From Torymus aiolomorphi (lineage: Eukaryota > Arthropoda > Insecta > Hymenoptera > Torymidae), in contig CM070875.1 of NCBI GenBank assembly GCA_036365515.1, forward strand, positions 9,898,001 through 9,962,000: a stretch of 64,000 nucleotides of DNA. Reading direction: 5' to 3'. Of the stretch, positions 47,880 to 59,710 are shown piece after piece. A program made the position numbers and the translations under genes. The first letter of the stretch is position 1. Every line of letters begins with the position of its first letter. Below the pieces are notes generated by a model. The model was not told the origin of the DNA. It ran no database searches and saw only the letters and a program-made list of their open reading frames with translations.

Positions 47880-48300
47880 TACATTCGTCTCGCCTCGAGG
47901 GCGCATAATGCACTCTCCACGTCACCGACACACTCTCTCTCTCTCTCCTCACTCCCCTTTGTAAAATAAATGCCCCGAATTTCACTGCTCGCAGAGAGAG
48001 AGAGGGAGGGCGAGTAGCGGATTTATGCTGGTTCTTCTCTCACTCTCGGGCGCGAGCGCGAAGTTAGTGACAAGTGATGAGAGTAAGCCCCCCTTGGAGT
48101 TTGCTGCGCGTCGCGCCACCGCCGCGACTGTCTTCTCACGATAACCGTACGGTCGCTGTTTGGCTTTTGATGTGTTGGAGAGCTATGAATGTTTTTATTC
48201 GGTGTAGTATAAGTGAAGCGTTCATGTGCGAGTTGTATATAGTTTCGAATTTTTTGCTGGCAAAGGTCGTGAGCGTTTGCTATGGATAAATGGAATGCTT
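47880..48300. promoter_or_regulatory. GC-rich island with divergent strand skew
   Basis: CT tract at 47,935-47,948 on the left, GA tract at about 47,994-48,005, then G/T-rich DNA to 48,290. Confidence 0.3.
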
Positions 48301-49105
48301 ATTGTATTACGAGGAAGGGAATATGCTATTATTCTGTCGAAATTAATTTAGTTAGCCAAACAAAGGAAATATTTTCCAAACAACTTTTGCTGAGTTACTA
48401 AAAGCTTTTTATATTTATGGATAAAAAGGATAACGAATCTAATATTTACATGTAATGAATGTATTTTAATTAAATGAAAAGAAAAATCAAAATTCTTTTA
48501 TTTGAACTCATTTCTTTTATTTAAGATTATTTTTCGACACAAACGCATCCATTGGACTAAGATCCTGTGTAAATAAATTTCAGTTACAAAACTTTGAAAT
48601 AATTTACTGAGTAGATTCATATACGTACGTAAGTGGATAAAAATAAATTCAAAATTAAATATAGCAATCTGTTATTGCACGGATAAAAAAAAAGGCTAAT
48701 ATATAACTTGTTTGCACCAGTTTGGTCTATAAATTTCAGAGATATTAAAGGTTAAAATTTTTTAAAACTTTTTTACAATTTCTCGAGAAGGGCACGATGT
48801 ATCAGCTTACAATTTATATACAATGTAATATGTGATATACATTACAGACGTACATAACAAAAAAAAGTAATATTCGACATAAAAATGAAAATTGTTTATT
48901 CCTAACTTACAAAAAAAACACAACACAAAGCTTCCACTCAAGTAGTAGATATAGAGTAGAGTATTAATCGCATTTTCGGCGTGTAACGCGCGACACGCGG
49001 CAACGTCAGAGGTGCAAACGAGAAGCAGAAAGCGCTACTACTAACATTACTCTATGCTAGTATCCGCTTCCCAAAAAGCGTAGTGGCTGCATCTTTTAAA
49101 CGCGC
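48301..49105. other. AT-rich stretch, no gene seen
   Basis: No coding-like ORF. A small more balanced patch at 48,955-49,110 directly precedes the MITE. Confidence 0.5.
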
Positions 49106-49834
49106 TGGCGCACACTGGGGCCATACGGATTTTTTGGTTCAAAACCACCTAGAGGTCGTAATTCTCAACGGAATCTCAAAATTTTTGCTTAGGAACATTC
49201 GTTATCAAATATCGAAGAGCTCTACGAAGCCTGATTTTCCAAAAAAATAACCTATAAATCTAAGGAGTCATATAATCCTATCACATCAACCAATCAATTC
49301 AATTGTTGACCTGCAAATCCCAAAAATACGATAAACCTTTAATTTGTAAGCCCTTTACTCGTAAACTCTTGACCTTTGATCCAGTAAGCCATGCACTCAT
49401 AAACTCTAAACCTATAAGCCCTAACCTCACAAGTCTTAAGGGGGTCTTACACCTAGTGGCTTCTGAGGCCAAAATCAGCTATAAAAAAGAGAAAAATGCT
49501 ATTTAAACCACATACAATGTATATCCTAAAAATATACACTATTTCTAACAGAATGGCCCAAGACTTAATCTGTAGACCAATTTTATGAATCAAGGTTAAG
49601 AGAGCATGTGTCAAGGACTTATAAATTGAAGTTTTATAGCATTTTTGGGAATCACAAGTGTAAATTTTGGGGTTATAGGTTATAAATTAGGTTTATAGGT
49701 TCATATTTTCAAAATTAGGCTCCGTAGCGGTCTTTGGTATTTTGTCACAAGAGTTCCTGTTTTTGAATTTTCAAATTCGGTTGAGAATTATGACCTCTAG
49801 GTGGTTTTGAACCTTTCGGCCCCAGTGTGTGGCG
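49106..49834. mobile_element. MITE with CACACTGGGGCC ends and 5-bp target duplication
   Basis: Terminal inverted repeats of about 60 bp (start CACACTGGGGCC, include AAAACCACCTAGAGGTC) bound 719 bp (49,111-49,829). TGGCG is present directly outside both ends. The interior is rich in repeated short phrases around TAAACC and TAAGCC. No transposase. Confidence 0.75.
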
Positions 49835-49978
49835 GTATGTTTTAAAGTCACGTGACCTTCGCGCGGACACAAACAAAAATAAAAGTACACTGGCCATACC
49901 CAATGGCGCACTGGCTACACTAAAAGGCGCGGCTACTACACCTTTTCCGAGTTAAACTACCATGTCAACATTCTGTGT

Positions 49979-50336
49979 TCTAGCTATACTGGCGGTGTAG
50001 TAACTGTACTTTTTGCTTCTCAGTGCACTTCCAATCTCGGCTGGCATCTCGGCGGCTGCGCTGTGCTCTACGATTTGCCTCATTGCTGCTGCTTCCGCTA
50101 CTAAACGAGCTGTCATCATAGCTGCTGCTCCCAGACGACGAACTGCTCTCCGATGGGCTGCGTCGTCGACGGCGGCGTCGTCGGTCGCCCCGCGACCTCT
50201 TTCTTCTTTTGCGGCGTTATTTTCTTCTCTCTTGCGACTTCTCATAGTGAAGTTTGGGAGTTCTTCTGGGCGGGTGATCTATTTTTCCTAATTCTCCTTC
50301 CTCTTCAGCCTGGGGTCGTCCCTTTCGAGGTTTCGT

Positions 50337-50396
<60 letters not shown>

Positions 50397-51610
50397 GAGG
50401 ATTTTTGCTCTATCGCAGCTCCCATCACTCTCACTACTCTCAGTCCCTTGATATCCTTCTATCCGGTAGGCAGGTGGTGGTCGGCTGTTGTGAATTCGTG
50501 TGGCGACCTTTCTTTCTTCTAAGTCGCTCTCTCCTGGAGTCCGTGACGGTTTGGCGCGAACTAGGCTTCTCTCACTGAATTCTTTTTGAATCCCCCGTCG
50601 TGGTGGTACGACGTTCGTCCGCTGTGGCGTGAGGCGTAGTTTGTTCAAAGCTTCAAGGGGCGCTTGAATATTCTTCAACTCGGTATGCATTCTTTCTTGG
50701 TTCTTAGAACTCGCAAGTTTCGTGGCGATTCGCGTAAGCTTCGCTCTCGTGTGGGCATCGATTTCCTCGTCCTCGCTTGCCGTTCCCTCTCTGTTATTCC
50801 ACCCATCTGCATACAAGCCCTCGTGGACTGACCAGGTTGTGCGGGCGGGCGGCACTGCTGGCTGTTGCCTAGGGCCTCCCGACACTGGCGGTGTTGCGAC
50901 TGCGGCCGTGGACAATCTGGTCCCCCGCGATGGTTGCGTCGACGATACTCTGTGTCCTGGATTTACAGCCGTGGCTATTTCTCCGAGAGGCGTGACGATT
51001 GTCCGTACGTACTGCACCCCCAACGTGCTCATCTGCCATCGTCTTGCCTCGTCGGTCCAACAATTCTGCAGCTCCGGTGCAGACTTATGCAGTGGGGCAA
51101 TCCTTGTAAGGGGTTTGTCTCACCCCACTGGGCCATGGCGTTGACAGGCAGTGGGGTAGTCACCGATGTAGTAGCGTCACTGGCGGTGGATATTCCAATC
51201 GTGGGTAGAGCTGCTGTCAAATAGCTGGCGGTGGACATTACCCTCGCGGCCATCCCCGAAATCGAGGTGACATGCTCTACTATTCCCAGGATTTCGTTGA
51301 TCTGCATCTGATTCAGACTCGCGTTCATTCGTGCCCCATCGTCTGTCGTCACAGCACTCTCCTCTGTTTCGTCCCGGATCACTTTGGGCTTCCTACCTCG
51401 CCGTTTCTTAGTTTTCTGCTTCTCAGCCATCTCCTCCTCACTGGTCGACTCCCTACCTTGATCGGATCTTCCTTGTTGATCGTCTTCATACCACAGTATC
51501 CCTCGAAGTTCCAACCCAACTTCTCTTGAGGGTCTTTCTAAATCTAAATCTTCTAGAAGGAAACTTTTTATCAACTTTAGTTGATTCTTCATCTGTAGTT
51601 GTTTCTTCAT
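49979..51610 (-). pseudogene. Truncated retrotransposon gag-like coding sequence
   Basis: A coherent minus-strand coding stretch starts at ATG 51,610. The first frame ends at 51,029 and overlaps the next frame as ATGA. The second frame (51,032-50,217) ends at one TAA, and the same frame then stays open to about 49,979. The product has an AT-hook-like RRGRKPK motif, proline-rich and charged stretches, a GA microsatellite read as Arg-Glu, then Arg-rich and Ser-rich tracts ending RDWK. That layout resembles the N-terminal region of LTR-retrotransposon Gag. No zinc knuckle, protease or reverse transcriptase follows. It is 3'-truncated and probably dead, though a domesticated Gag-like gene cannot be excluded. 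Confidence 0.45.
50339..50392. repeat. (CT)n microsatellite inside the gag-like sequence
   Basis: About 54 bp. It encodes the Arg-Glu repeat of the minus-strand frame. Confidence 0.9.
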
Positions 51611-51691
51611 CTATATTTTTACAAACAAGTATCTAAAAATAAAAATATATCTCTAGAATGATTAATATATTATATTAATACATACTGTGTG

Positions 51692-51696
<5 letters not shown>

Positions 51697-51740
<44 letters not shown>
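51697..51740. repeat. (AC)n microsatellite
   Basis: About 44 bp, preceded by TATAT. Confidence 0.9.
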
Positions 51741-51744
<4 letters not shown>

Positions 51745-51942
51745 TTGAGAAATATCTGCAGTCTTATAAAAAATTCTTATTATTAATTGTCTTCATTGAT
51801 TCAGCAGTTGTTGCCATATCTATCAGCTATAATACAAAGAGAAAGTTTTTATCAGGTTTTTGTCATATTTATATCAATATTTAGGTTATGTACTTGATTC
51901 AAGTGTAAATTTTACGAGTGTCGAATCTGTAAACTACTTATT

Positions 51943-52250
51943 AAGGAGCGCGGGAGCGCTGCGAAGGCAAGTATCTGTCCAATGTAGAAAAAGCCTGAGG
52001 GACGACCGTGCTTCATATACATTGAAATGGGTGCGCGAGAATTCTACTAATTTTTTACGCCTTTCAATTACGTTTTTTAATATACATAAATATATCAACG
52101 GATAGCTGCTTTGATATATTACATGTATAAAAAATTACAATTAAAAATATGCCGCTGTTTTCAAGTTATATTGAATTAAAAAATTCGAGGGCCGATTTAT
52201 TTTCTTTTTCTCTTTTCTTCAGACCTCGATCAGCTGTTTTGTTCCGACCA
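51943..52250. repeat. Dispersed 0.3-kb repeat, copy 1
   Basis: Starts with the hairpin AAGGAGCGCGGGAGCGCT and ends TCAGCTGTTTTGTTCCGACC. The second copy at 59,349-59,669 has the same orientation. GC-rich head and AT-rich body; it could be a SINE-like or non-autonomous element. Confidence 0.75.
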
Positions 52251-52298
52251 TATATATAGCTATACTTCACAGTTCACAGCTCTGTGAGAGAAAGTATA

Positions 52299-52339
<41 letters not shown>

Positions 52340-52402
52340 CCATCAAGAGTAAAGGAGTGTGTGTGATGATATAGTAGTAGAAAAAGACACCGAGAGAGAG
52401 AG

Positions 52403-52437
<35 letters not shown>
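52299..52437. repeat. (CA)n and (AG)n microsatellites
   Basis: CA run at about 52,299-52,338 and AG run at about 52,394-52,437. Confidence 0.9.
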
Positions 52438-52440
<3 letters not shown>

Positions 52441-52784
52441 CAAATCGACTTGAAAATGTTATATAAATATGCGAAATGATCGCTTTTAAAGTTTTTCGAC
52501 ATATTAAATACGTTTGTAGAATTTTTTAATTAAGTTTTAGAAATATTTAAAAACATTTTTCGGTATGTCCGACATAACTTTTTACGCTTTTATAACGTTT
52601 TAAAAACGTGGTAAGATTATTTAGCAAATCACATATGTCGTAAGAAAAATATTGTCGATAGGTGGCACCCGACAATATATGAGTAAAAGTCTTTGGTTCA
52701 GGTTATAAGTCAAACTCAGGGAATAAGGATGGATGGGTGGGGGAGGCGGTGATTGTGGTTTAATACTCTTACTTTCAAGTTAAT

Positions 52785-53521
52785 TTTTATTATACTTTGT
52801 TTTCAAAATGTTTTCATAATGTCAAACATTTATTCTAAACATTCGTAATCTAATGTGTCATAACGTTTTTAAAACATATTTATACCACTCTAACCTCAAA
52901 ATTATAACTTTAATATGATTATTCGGGTCTCGTGGTATAAAATACGGTTCGAAACTGGTGCGTAAGAAGATTTTTAGCTCATGTGATTTTTCTCACTCGC
53001 TTCGCTCGTGCGAAAACCGTCTCATCAGCTAAATAATCACCTTCCGCACCCGTGTCGAAATGTACTATTATTATAACTTTATAAAGTTGGAAAATATTAC
53101 AAACATCAAATAAATTCTCTTTAACTTTTTTTATAACATATAAAGATGCATTAAACATTTTCGGAGATGAAAATTACACAAAAAGGTTAAGATTTTTATA
53201 AACTACAAGTGACATGGAAACTAAAATCCCCATTGAAAATTATTGGAAATAGTATATCCCCAAGATTTTTCAACGTATTAAATACGTTTAAAAATTAATT
53301 ATAAAATGTTTTAAAAAAGTTATAGAAAGTTTATTTGATGAAGGCATTCTTGGTGCCTAGAGCAACCAAAACTTTTTAAATAGATTTTTATAATATTTTG
53401 CAACTTTATAAAACTCACCATAAAATAATACCGTGAAGTTATAAATATGTTTTAAAAACGCTATGACACATTAGATTACGAATGTTTAGAATAAATGTTT
53501 GACATTTTGAAAACATTTTCA
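52785..53521. mobile_element. Inverted-repeat element carrying a dispersed repeat
   Basis: 52,800-52,893 and 53,437-53,519 are inverted copies (AAACATTCGTAATCTAATG, TGACACATTA-type blocks). Inside lies the inverted relative of 21,140-21,360. A second pair of similar segments (52,490-52,550 and 53,262-53,325, AATACGTTT) suggests a larger composite. Confidence 0.65.
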
Positions 53522-53770
53522 GATGTTCATTTCAAACGTCTTGATGTCTCCTTTATAACTGGGACCATTGAAGACCTATACCGCAAATATTCCTTCTTTA
53601 CTCTCTCCTTGATCCACGGCGTCGTGTACTACTGTGATTGGTTGCCTTATGAGTGGCAAGTTGATACTCCAGCCCAGAGCAGGTGCAGAGATCTCTACCC
53701 AAGTATAATAGCAACGACGAGGTGTCCTAACATCATACTCAAAGCGTCTTCGCGCCAACAAACACCTACG
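53522..53770 (+). other. Candidate coding exon, gene unknown
   Basis: ACATTTTCAG precedes an open frame of about 83 codons that ends CCTACG before the donor GTGAGT. The peptide includes DLYRKYSFF, VYYCDWLPYEWQV and CRDLYPSI, a composition more protein-like than its surroundings. The acceptor abuts the inverted-repeat element, which weakens the case. An overlapping minus-strand frame is also open. Confidence 0.25.
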
Positions 53771-54349
53771 GTGAGTTTTTCGCTATGCCGACCAAGGACT
53801 CATATACACGCTCGTCGATAATTTAAAAAAATGCACTATGGTCCCGCGTATTGTAGATGTGGGCACACAAACTGGCAATTTTCCCCTGCACCCATAATAC
53901 GGAAATGCTCCCTGTTATTTTTACAGAGGCGCGCGCGTGTAGTTTTAGAAATACTTTTACGACAACTAGTTTTTGGTTGACAGAAGACGAAGAAGAAGGG
54001 CCGGATTGAGTTGTATAGAGGGTAAGACGTTGTAGAGTCGGTGTGTAATAGATGACGATGGTGTTGTTAGTTTGGATAATGTAAAGAAATTTGTTATCTT
54101 TTTGGCATTGATTGTTCGGGCCTTCAACGCTGCAATAACTAAAGAATATTGTTCAAGATTATCAATTCTATAAAAATAATAAAACCTTAAACACATATAG
54201 TATACATTTCTATATATTTCTATATATTTATAGAAAAATAGTCTAATATTGAACATAACACCCTTTATATATTTCTTAAAATAATCAAAATAGACAAACT
54301 ACCCTCACATTTAAAGAAAAAAAAATCCGACCCTTGCCATCATAAAAAT
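53771..54349. other. No gene called
   Basis: Mixed then AT-rich. A 96-codon minus ORF (53,966-54,256) has no motif. Confidence 0.4.
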
Positions 54350-54940
54350 TCACCTCCCAGAAAGGAATTTCCATCTAAAATGTTTTACAGCATCCTTGTA
54401 TATCCTTCTCCACCACCACCACCACCCACGACGCGCAAAAAACACCAGCTTATACCGCCTGCATAAGAAAACAGCAGCAGCAGCAGCCGACGCTCCAGCC
54501 ATAAAGATTTAAGTATTTAATACACATAATGCATCGGCCATTATACACGTACACTTGTCTGTCTTATCATGCCCACACTGGCGAAGCCTCGGAGGAGAGT
54601 GAAATATCACGCGGGCTCCTCCTACCCTTGCCGGAATCCAATATCGCGCGCGGTGTGCGTCTCTCTTTGTTGCGCGGCCGCCTTGGTGGAGGATCGAGAC
54701 AACGGGTGTTGTTGTCTGTCGATATCGGGGCGGGGGAGGGGGGGCGAGGACGAGAGCCGCCGGTGGCAGTTCGGGTAAGGGAGGCGAGTGTTGGGTGTGT
54801 GCAGTGTGTGTCGCGAAGACAGTGTCAGGCCAGCTGTCAGATAAATAGAGAACTGGAGGTGATGATGGTACGATAGTTTTTTTTTCGTTTTTTGCGGGAT
54901 TGGGAAAGTTTTGCGGAGGGTTTAGAGTTGGGCTGCGGGT
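54350..54940. promoter_or_regulatory. GC-rich island with divergent strand skew
   Basis: CCACCACC left flank, CAGCAG tract near 54,475, CGCGCG near 54,646. By hand count 54,901-54,960 has 25 G to 4 C. Confidence 0.35.
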
Positions 54941-55879
54941 TCAGAGATGTTTAGTTGTGAAATGAGAAAATAGTTGTTTTTTTGTGTGATTATTGTCATG
55001 TAGAATATTGTTTATATATGTCATATTAGACGATTTTATTGTTATCTATTTACTAATATTTTATTCTAATAGCTACAGCTATGAAATATAGATAAAGGCT
55101 TAAAAATACGTCAAATTATCCTCAAAATAAATAGTTCTACTTGATTATTAATAGAAACACTGTGATTAATTGAAAAGAATTGAAATTAGATTAAATATCC
55201 TCATCATTTTGTGTTTATCATGCTTATGATTAATGGTTGCCTCCACTCTGCGTGGATCTGGTTCGGACGTGTTTTGGTAAAGTGGTAATTAGACACTAGA
55301 CTACGTGGTCTAATTGCTTCAAGATGATGAATTTCGCCAAGTGGCAACAATGCTTTGATTCATCTTCTATATCCAACGTATTCCGCGATGATAACACATA
55401 ACCTGCCACGAGTAAACTGCATGTGAGCTGTTTTTGTCTGCTGAAAAATTAAAACAAAAATGTTAACTTCAAATTACCATTTACTGGCTGACTTTATGGC
55501 TAAGAACATTATTCTGTTTTTATTTGGTAATTATGTATCAATTTTGGCTTTTACATTTAACAACATTGATATTTTAACTATACGTAATACTCGTAGGTAC
55601 ATTGTATTTATTATTGTTACATATTGATTTTTGTTAAAAATACTTCGATTTAATTGACACATTAACTAAAAGATATCGTTAATTTTCTACCATGGTTTTG
55701 AATTATTTTATATACGCGTTATTACAGACTTCTTACTATTTATTTATAAGAAGGGTACTTTTAAAGTTGAATTAAAATGAGCATAAAATTACATTTATAC
55801 TGCTTACAACCAAAAAAACTCTAATAAAACACCAGTGCCATCGAAAAATGTTCATTACACTCCATTAATTCAAACTACA
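54941..55879. other. AT-rich stretch with a balanced patch
   Basis: No gene seen. 55,235-55,435 is less AT-rich and contains GGTAATTAGACAC; it may be a conserved noncoding element. Confidence 0.35.
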
Positions 55880-56680
55880 ATGATCAACAAATTTTATTTT
55901 ACCACCCGACAACCTCTCTCACTCCCATCTACAATTCTCGTTCTTATTAAACCCGACAACATCTGTTGCAATCCTCCTCCCGGCGTGCATTGAATTTTAA
56001 TAACTCTCCCTTCCTCTCTTTCTCTCCTCTTCCCCCTCCTTCCTACATCCACCCGTAACTAGACCTCGCATTATCGCGGCCCAGTCTCCGCATGTGTGTA
56101 TGTGTGTATACATCGGCTTATCTTTCGGCTCTCTTTTCCTCCCTCCGTCCCGCCTCCCCTCGCGCGCTCGCGTCACTTCCGCCAGCGTGGCGTCGGCCCT
56201 CTTTTATTGATCTTCATATTTTACGCGGTCGCTGCTTTGCCAGCTCGACTCTCGAGGGCCATTCAGAGAAGCGTATATATACGTGCATATAGACGCGGAG
56301 AGGTCCGCCGACTTTGCTGCGCCCAACGCGCGGCCGACGTGCTGTATTGCCCCGGTGGCAGTTGCCGCGCGGTAATTAAAATCTTCCGCTGTCGAGCTAC
56401 TGCTACTGCTGCTATAACTGCTATCTCGCTGGCGTTCCATGCGATCGATCGCTGCGGGTGAACGGCAAGCAGAGGGCAAGGGTTCGATAGTTTTTCGATT
56501 AAAATTTCATGACGTAGTATAGCCGCCGCGCATGTTTGGGATATGTACCGTGGAAGGGTTTGAGGCGTTTTTTAGGCGTATTTTATTGTTGTGGAAAAAT
56601 GGTTCGGAGAATGATTTTAATACGGATACTGTAAACGAGAAGCGCAACAATGGCTCGGGTGTCCCGTGAAATTGAAAAAT
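55880..56680. promoter_or_regulatory. GC-rich island with divergent strand skew
   Basis: CT-rich left flank to 56,050, CG-rich core to 56,460, G/T-rich right flank. ORFs of 66-121 codons on both strands overlap and lack domains. Confidence 0.3.
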
Positions 56681-56969
56681 AATGGAATCCCGCGTTGAAA
56701 TGCATGCGAAATAAAATATATGGCTTCGATTTGTAGTTTTAACAATAACGGTATATTTTGAGAAGAAAATTGCGCACGTTTTGTGACGTAGGATAAGGTT
56801 TGTTGACAATGTTCATAGAATATTCCAATTCATAGATAATTTATTGTATCAAATCCAGCCTTAAAGTAAACAAACACGATAGCTTACTACAAGATAAGAT
56901 TCAGTAATCGAAAATATAATACCACAGCAAATTCGATTTCTACTTACAAAACAATTTATATCCTCTCTA

Positions 56970-57680
56970 GTCTTAAAACATCACAAACAACAAAATCCCC
57001 ATTCCTTCCCGATCCCATAAACCGGGACAACGCGATAACACCAGCCATCTTAACTCCCCGATCTCCATCCACTCTTTCTCTCTCCCGAACGATCCTCCTA
57101 CAAAAAAAAAAGTGCCGCGCGAGTACTATACACACCACCATAAAGAATCGGCTCTATCCTCCCGCGCAAAGAGCGCAACGGCGACGTTATATACTGCTGC
57201 TGCCTCGATCTCCATAAAACTCTCGTCGCTCGATATAATTCAGAGCCGAGATATAGAGAGAATTGCCTGCGGCCCCCGACATACATGTGCGTGCATCGCG
57301 CAGCGACTCTATCGTCGTCGAAAAACACTTTCCCGGGGCGGAGGGCCGCCGCCGTTGCCACTGATCGATCGATCGCGCTGCCGTGATATGCGCGTCCTAG
57401 CGTGGCTCTTATCTGCATGCATGTACGACGACGACGATGCGGCGACACGAGCTATTCTCCGAGGCGTTGTTCGGTACGCTCGTGCGTGGTGATCGGGATG
57501 GAAAATTTGTGGGGACTTTTTCGGTGGTAGGTGGAGATTTGGGATTGTTGGAAGATTACTGCGGATTGGTTGGCATGAATTTTCGAATATTTTGTAGAAA
57601 GGAAGTGTGTAAGAGATATGATGAGATTTAGGTTCGGGGAAGTAGATACGGGTCGGGTACAGTCAGACTGCATGTGTATT
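56970..57680. promoter_or_regulatory. GC-rich island with divergent strand skew
   Basis: C-rich 56,985-57,100, core 57,110-57,440 with GATCGATCGATCG at about 57,363, G-rich 57,490-57,680. Overlapping ORFs of 116 and 126 codons on opposite strands are compositional. Confidence 0.3.
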
Positions 57681-57805
57681 ATAGAAATGAATTTATGGCG
57701 ATTATTGATTATGTGTAGAAAAATTCGGACTGTTATAACCTCTATTTATATATTTTTTTATATGGCAAATAATTGTTATTAAAGTTTATTTTTTATTTAA
57801 TGAAT

Positions 57806-58330
57806 CCCAGCGGAAATAATAAATGTAAACAATTCTAGAAATAGTGTTAAAAAAGGTCGGAATGGGGAAGGTAAATCAGTCATTTACAGTTTTTAACAGT
57901 TCTTAACAATTATTTACAGGTACTTATAGTTTTTAACAGTTATTAACATTTATTTACGGTTATTTGCAGTTATTTACATTAAAAATAATAATTATAAGAA
58001 AAAAGTATCATTTTTTTTCTGAGGAACTGTAACATAACTATAAAATAGTGTGTAAAACTGTAAACAACTATAGAAAACTGTCAAAAATGGTAAATAATTA
58101 AAAATACAACAGAAAGTAGCTACTTGAGACAGCAACAGAACTGTGAAAACCTAACTGTAAATGACAAAATTTCGGTTATAAACTGTAAATAACTCTAAAA
58201 AACTCTAAAATTACTGTTATTTACATTTCCAATTCCGACATTTGTTAACAGTTTTTTTACAATTTTATACAGATATTTATTATTATTCACAGTTATTTAC
58301 AATTTGTAACATTTATTATTTCCGCCAGGG
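57806..58330. mobile_element. CCC-ended MITE built of a degenerate TTATTTACAG repeat
   Basis: Ends read CCCAGCGGAAATAATAAATG and, inverted, CCCTGGCGGAAATAATAAATG. AT lies outside both ends. The left half repeats variants of AACAGTTATTTACAG many times and the right half carries the complement, so the interior is itself palindromic. Confidence 0.7.
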
Positions 58331-58699
58331 ATGTAAAAGTATAAAGTGCACATTCATATTGTTTTGAATATCACAGTTGATATTATGATTGTTGTCTCAT
58401 TAGAACAATGTGAGCTTTATTTTATAATAAAAACTATATTAGATTAATAAACGATCAAAGTTATAGTTAACAAAAATACGGGCACGAAGCATCATTTTCA
58501 TTATACTTTTCCAATACACAGAAAAAATTTCTAATTGACCCAGAAAACTATAATCTTATCTAATCCATTTAAACTATTTCCTGTCCAATTTTATCGAACA
58601 AAGTACCCACGATAAAAGTCACATCAATGTTAAATCAATTCTGTACAACAATCCTAAACAATTAACCCCAGATTCACACCAGAAAATTCAATCCCCGCC

Positions 58700-59280
58700 T
58701 TTATTTAACAAAACCTTTAAAATTCCAACGCCAACTTTCCATTACCTAGCGATCAGCCTTCCCTTCACTCCGCCCACCTCCCGAAAACTACTACTATTCT
58801 CAAACCACGTGCTATTCAACTCCCTTTTCCTCCTCTGCAACACACTTTTACAATCACGGCTTCTTCTCATTGCATCTGAACTTTACAGCCTCCGCCGTCC
58901 TCGCCTCATCTGTATTCCTCCATCCTCGCCCGATATTTTTCGCCGGGCGAGACTCGATTACCCGAATGACCCCTTAAATCCACGCTGCTGCTGCTGCAGA
59001 CCTCGCGGCGTCGGTGGCGCCGATTGGTTTTCAGCGGCGCGATTCGCCTTTCTTCCCATCCCGATGTGCAATGCAGCAGCAGTAGCAGCGCGTCGTTCCA
59101 GTTTCGCGGAATACAAAGGTTACGAGTGAGGTATAGATGGAGGGAAGATACACACAGATGCGGCTGTCTGTTATATGTGTACGAGAAGGGGGAGGGGGAG
59201 GAGGGGTAAAGGTTGTCGAGATATTGAGCCCTTTGATGGTACATTGCGATGTAGCGAGGGAATGTAGTATTTTGCGTTGT
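58700..59280. promoter_or_regulatory. GC-rich island with divergent strand skew
   Basis: C-rich left flank, CTGCTGCTGCTG at 58,985 and CAGCAGCAG at 59,072 in the core, GGGGGAGG-rich right flank near 59,190. Confidence 0.3.
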
Positions 59281-59348
59281 TTTGGTAATTTTGATTGATA
59301 ATTTAGTTGGTTATAGCTTGGTGCTCATGGTGAACTTTTTGTTAAATC

Positions 59349-59669
59349 AAGGAGCGCGGGAGCGCTCCGAAGGCAAGTATCTGTCCAATGTAGAAGAAGC
59401 CTGAGGGACGACCGCGCTACATATACTTTGAAATGGGTGTGCGAGAATTTCACTTATTTTTTACGACTTTGTGTTATGTTTTATCTTATATTTAAATATA
59501 TCACTGGATAGCTTTTTTGATATACTACATGTATAAAAAATTTCAATTAAAAATATTATGTCGTTTTGATGTATATCTAGTTTATATATTCCGAGGGCTG
59601 TTTTTCTTATCCTCCAAAATTTTTCTTCTTCTTCTTTTCTCTCCTCGATCAGCTGTTTTGTTCCGACCA
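59349..59669. repeat. Dispersed 0.3-kb repeat, copy 2
   Basis: Same orientation and ends as 51,943-52,250, with point changes and small indels. Confidence 0.75.
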
Positions 59670-59710
59670 CTGCTCTGTAACTATATATATATATATATAG
59701 ATAACAGCAA

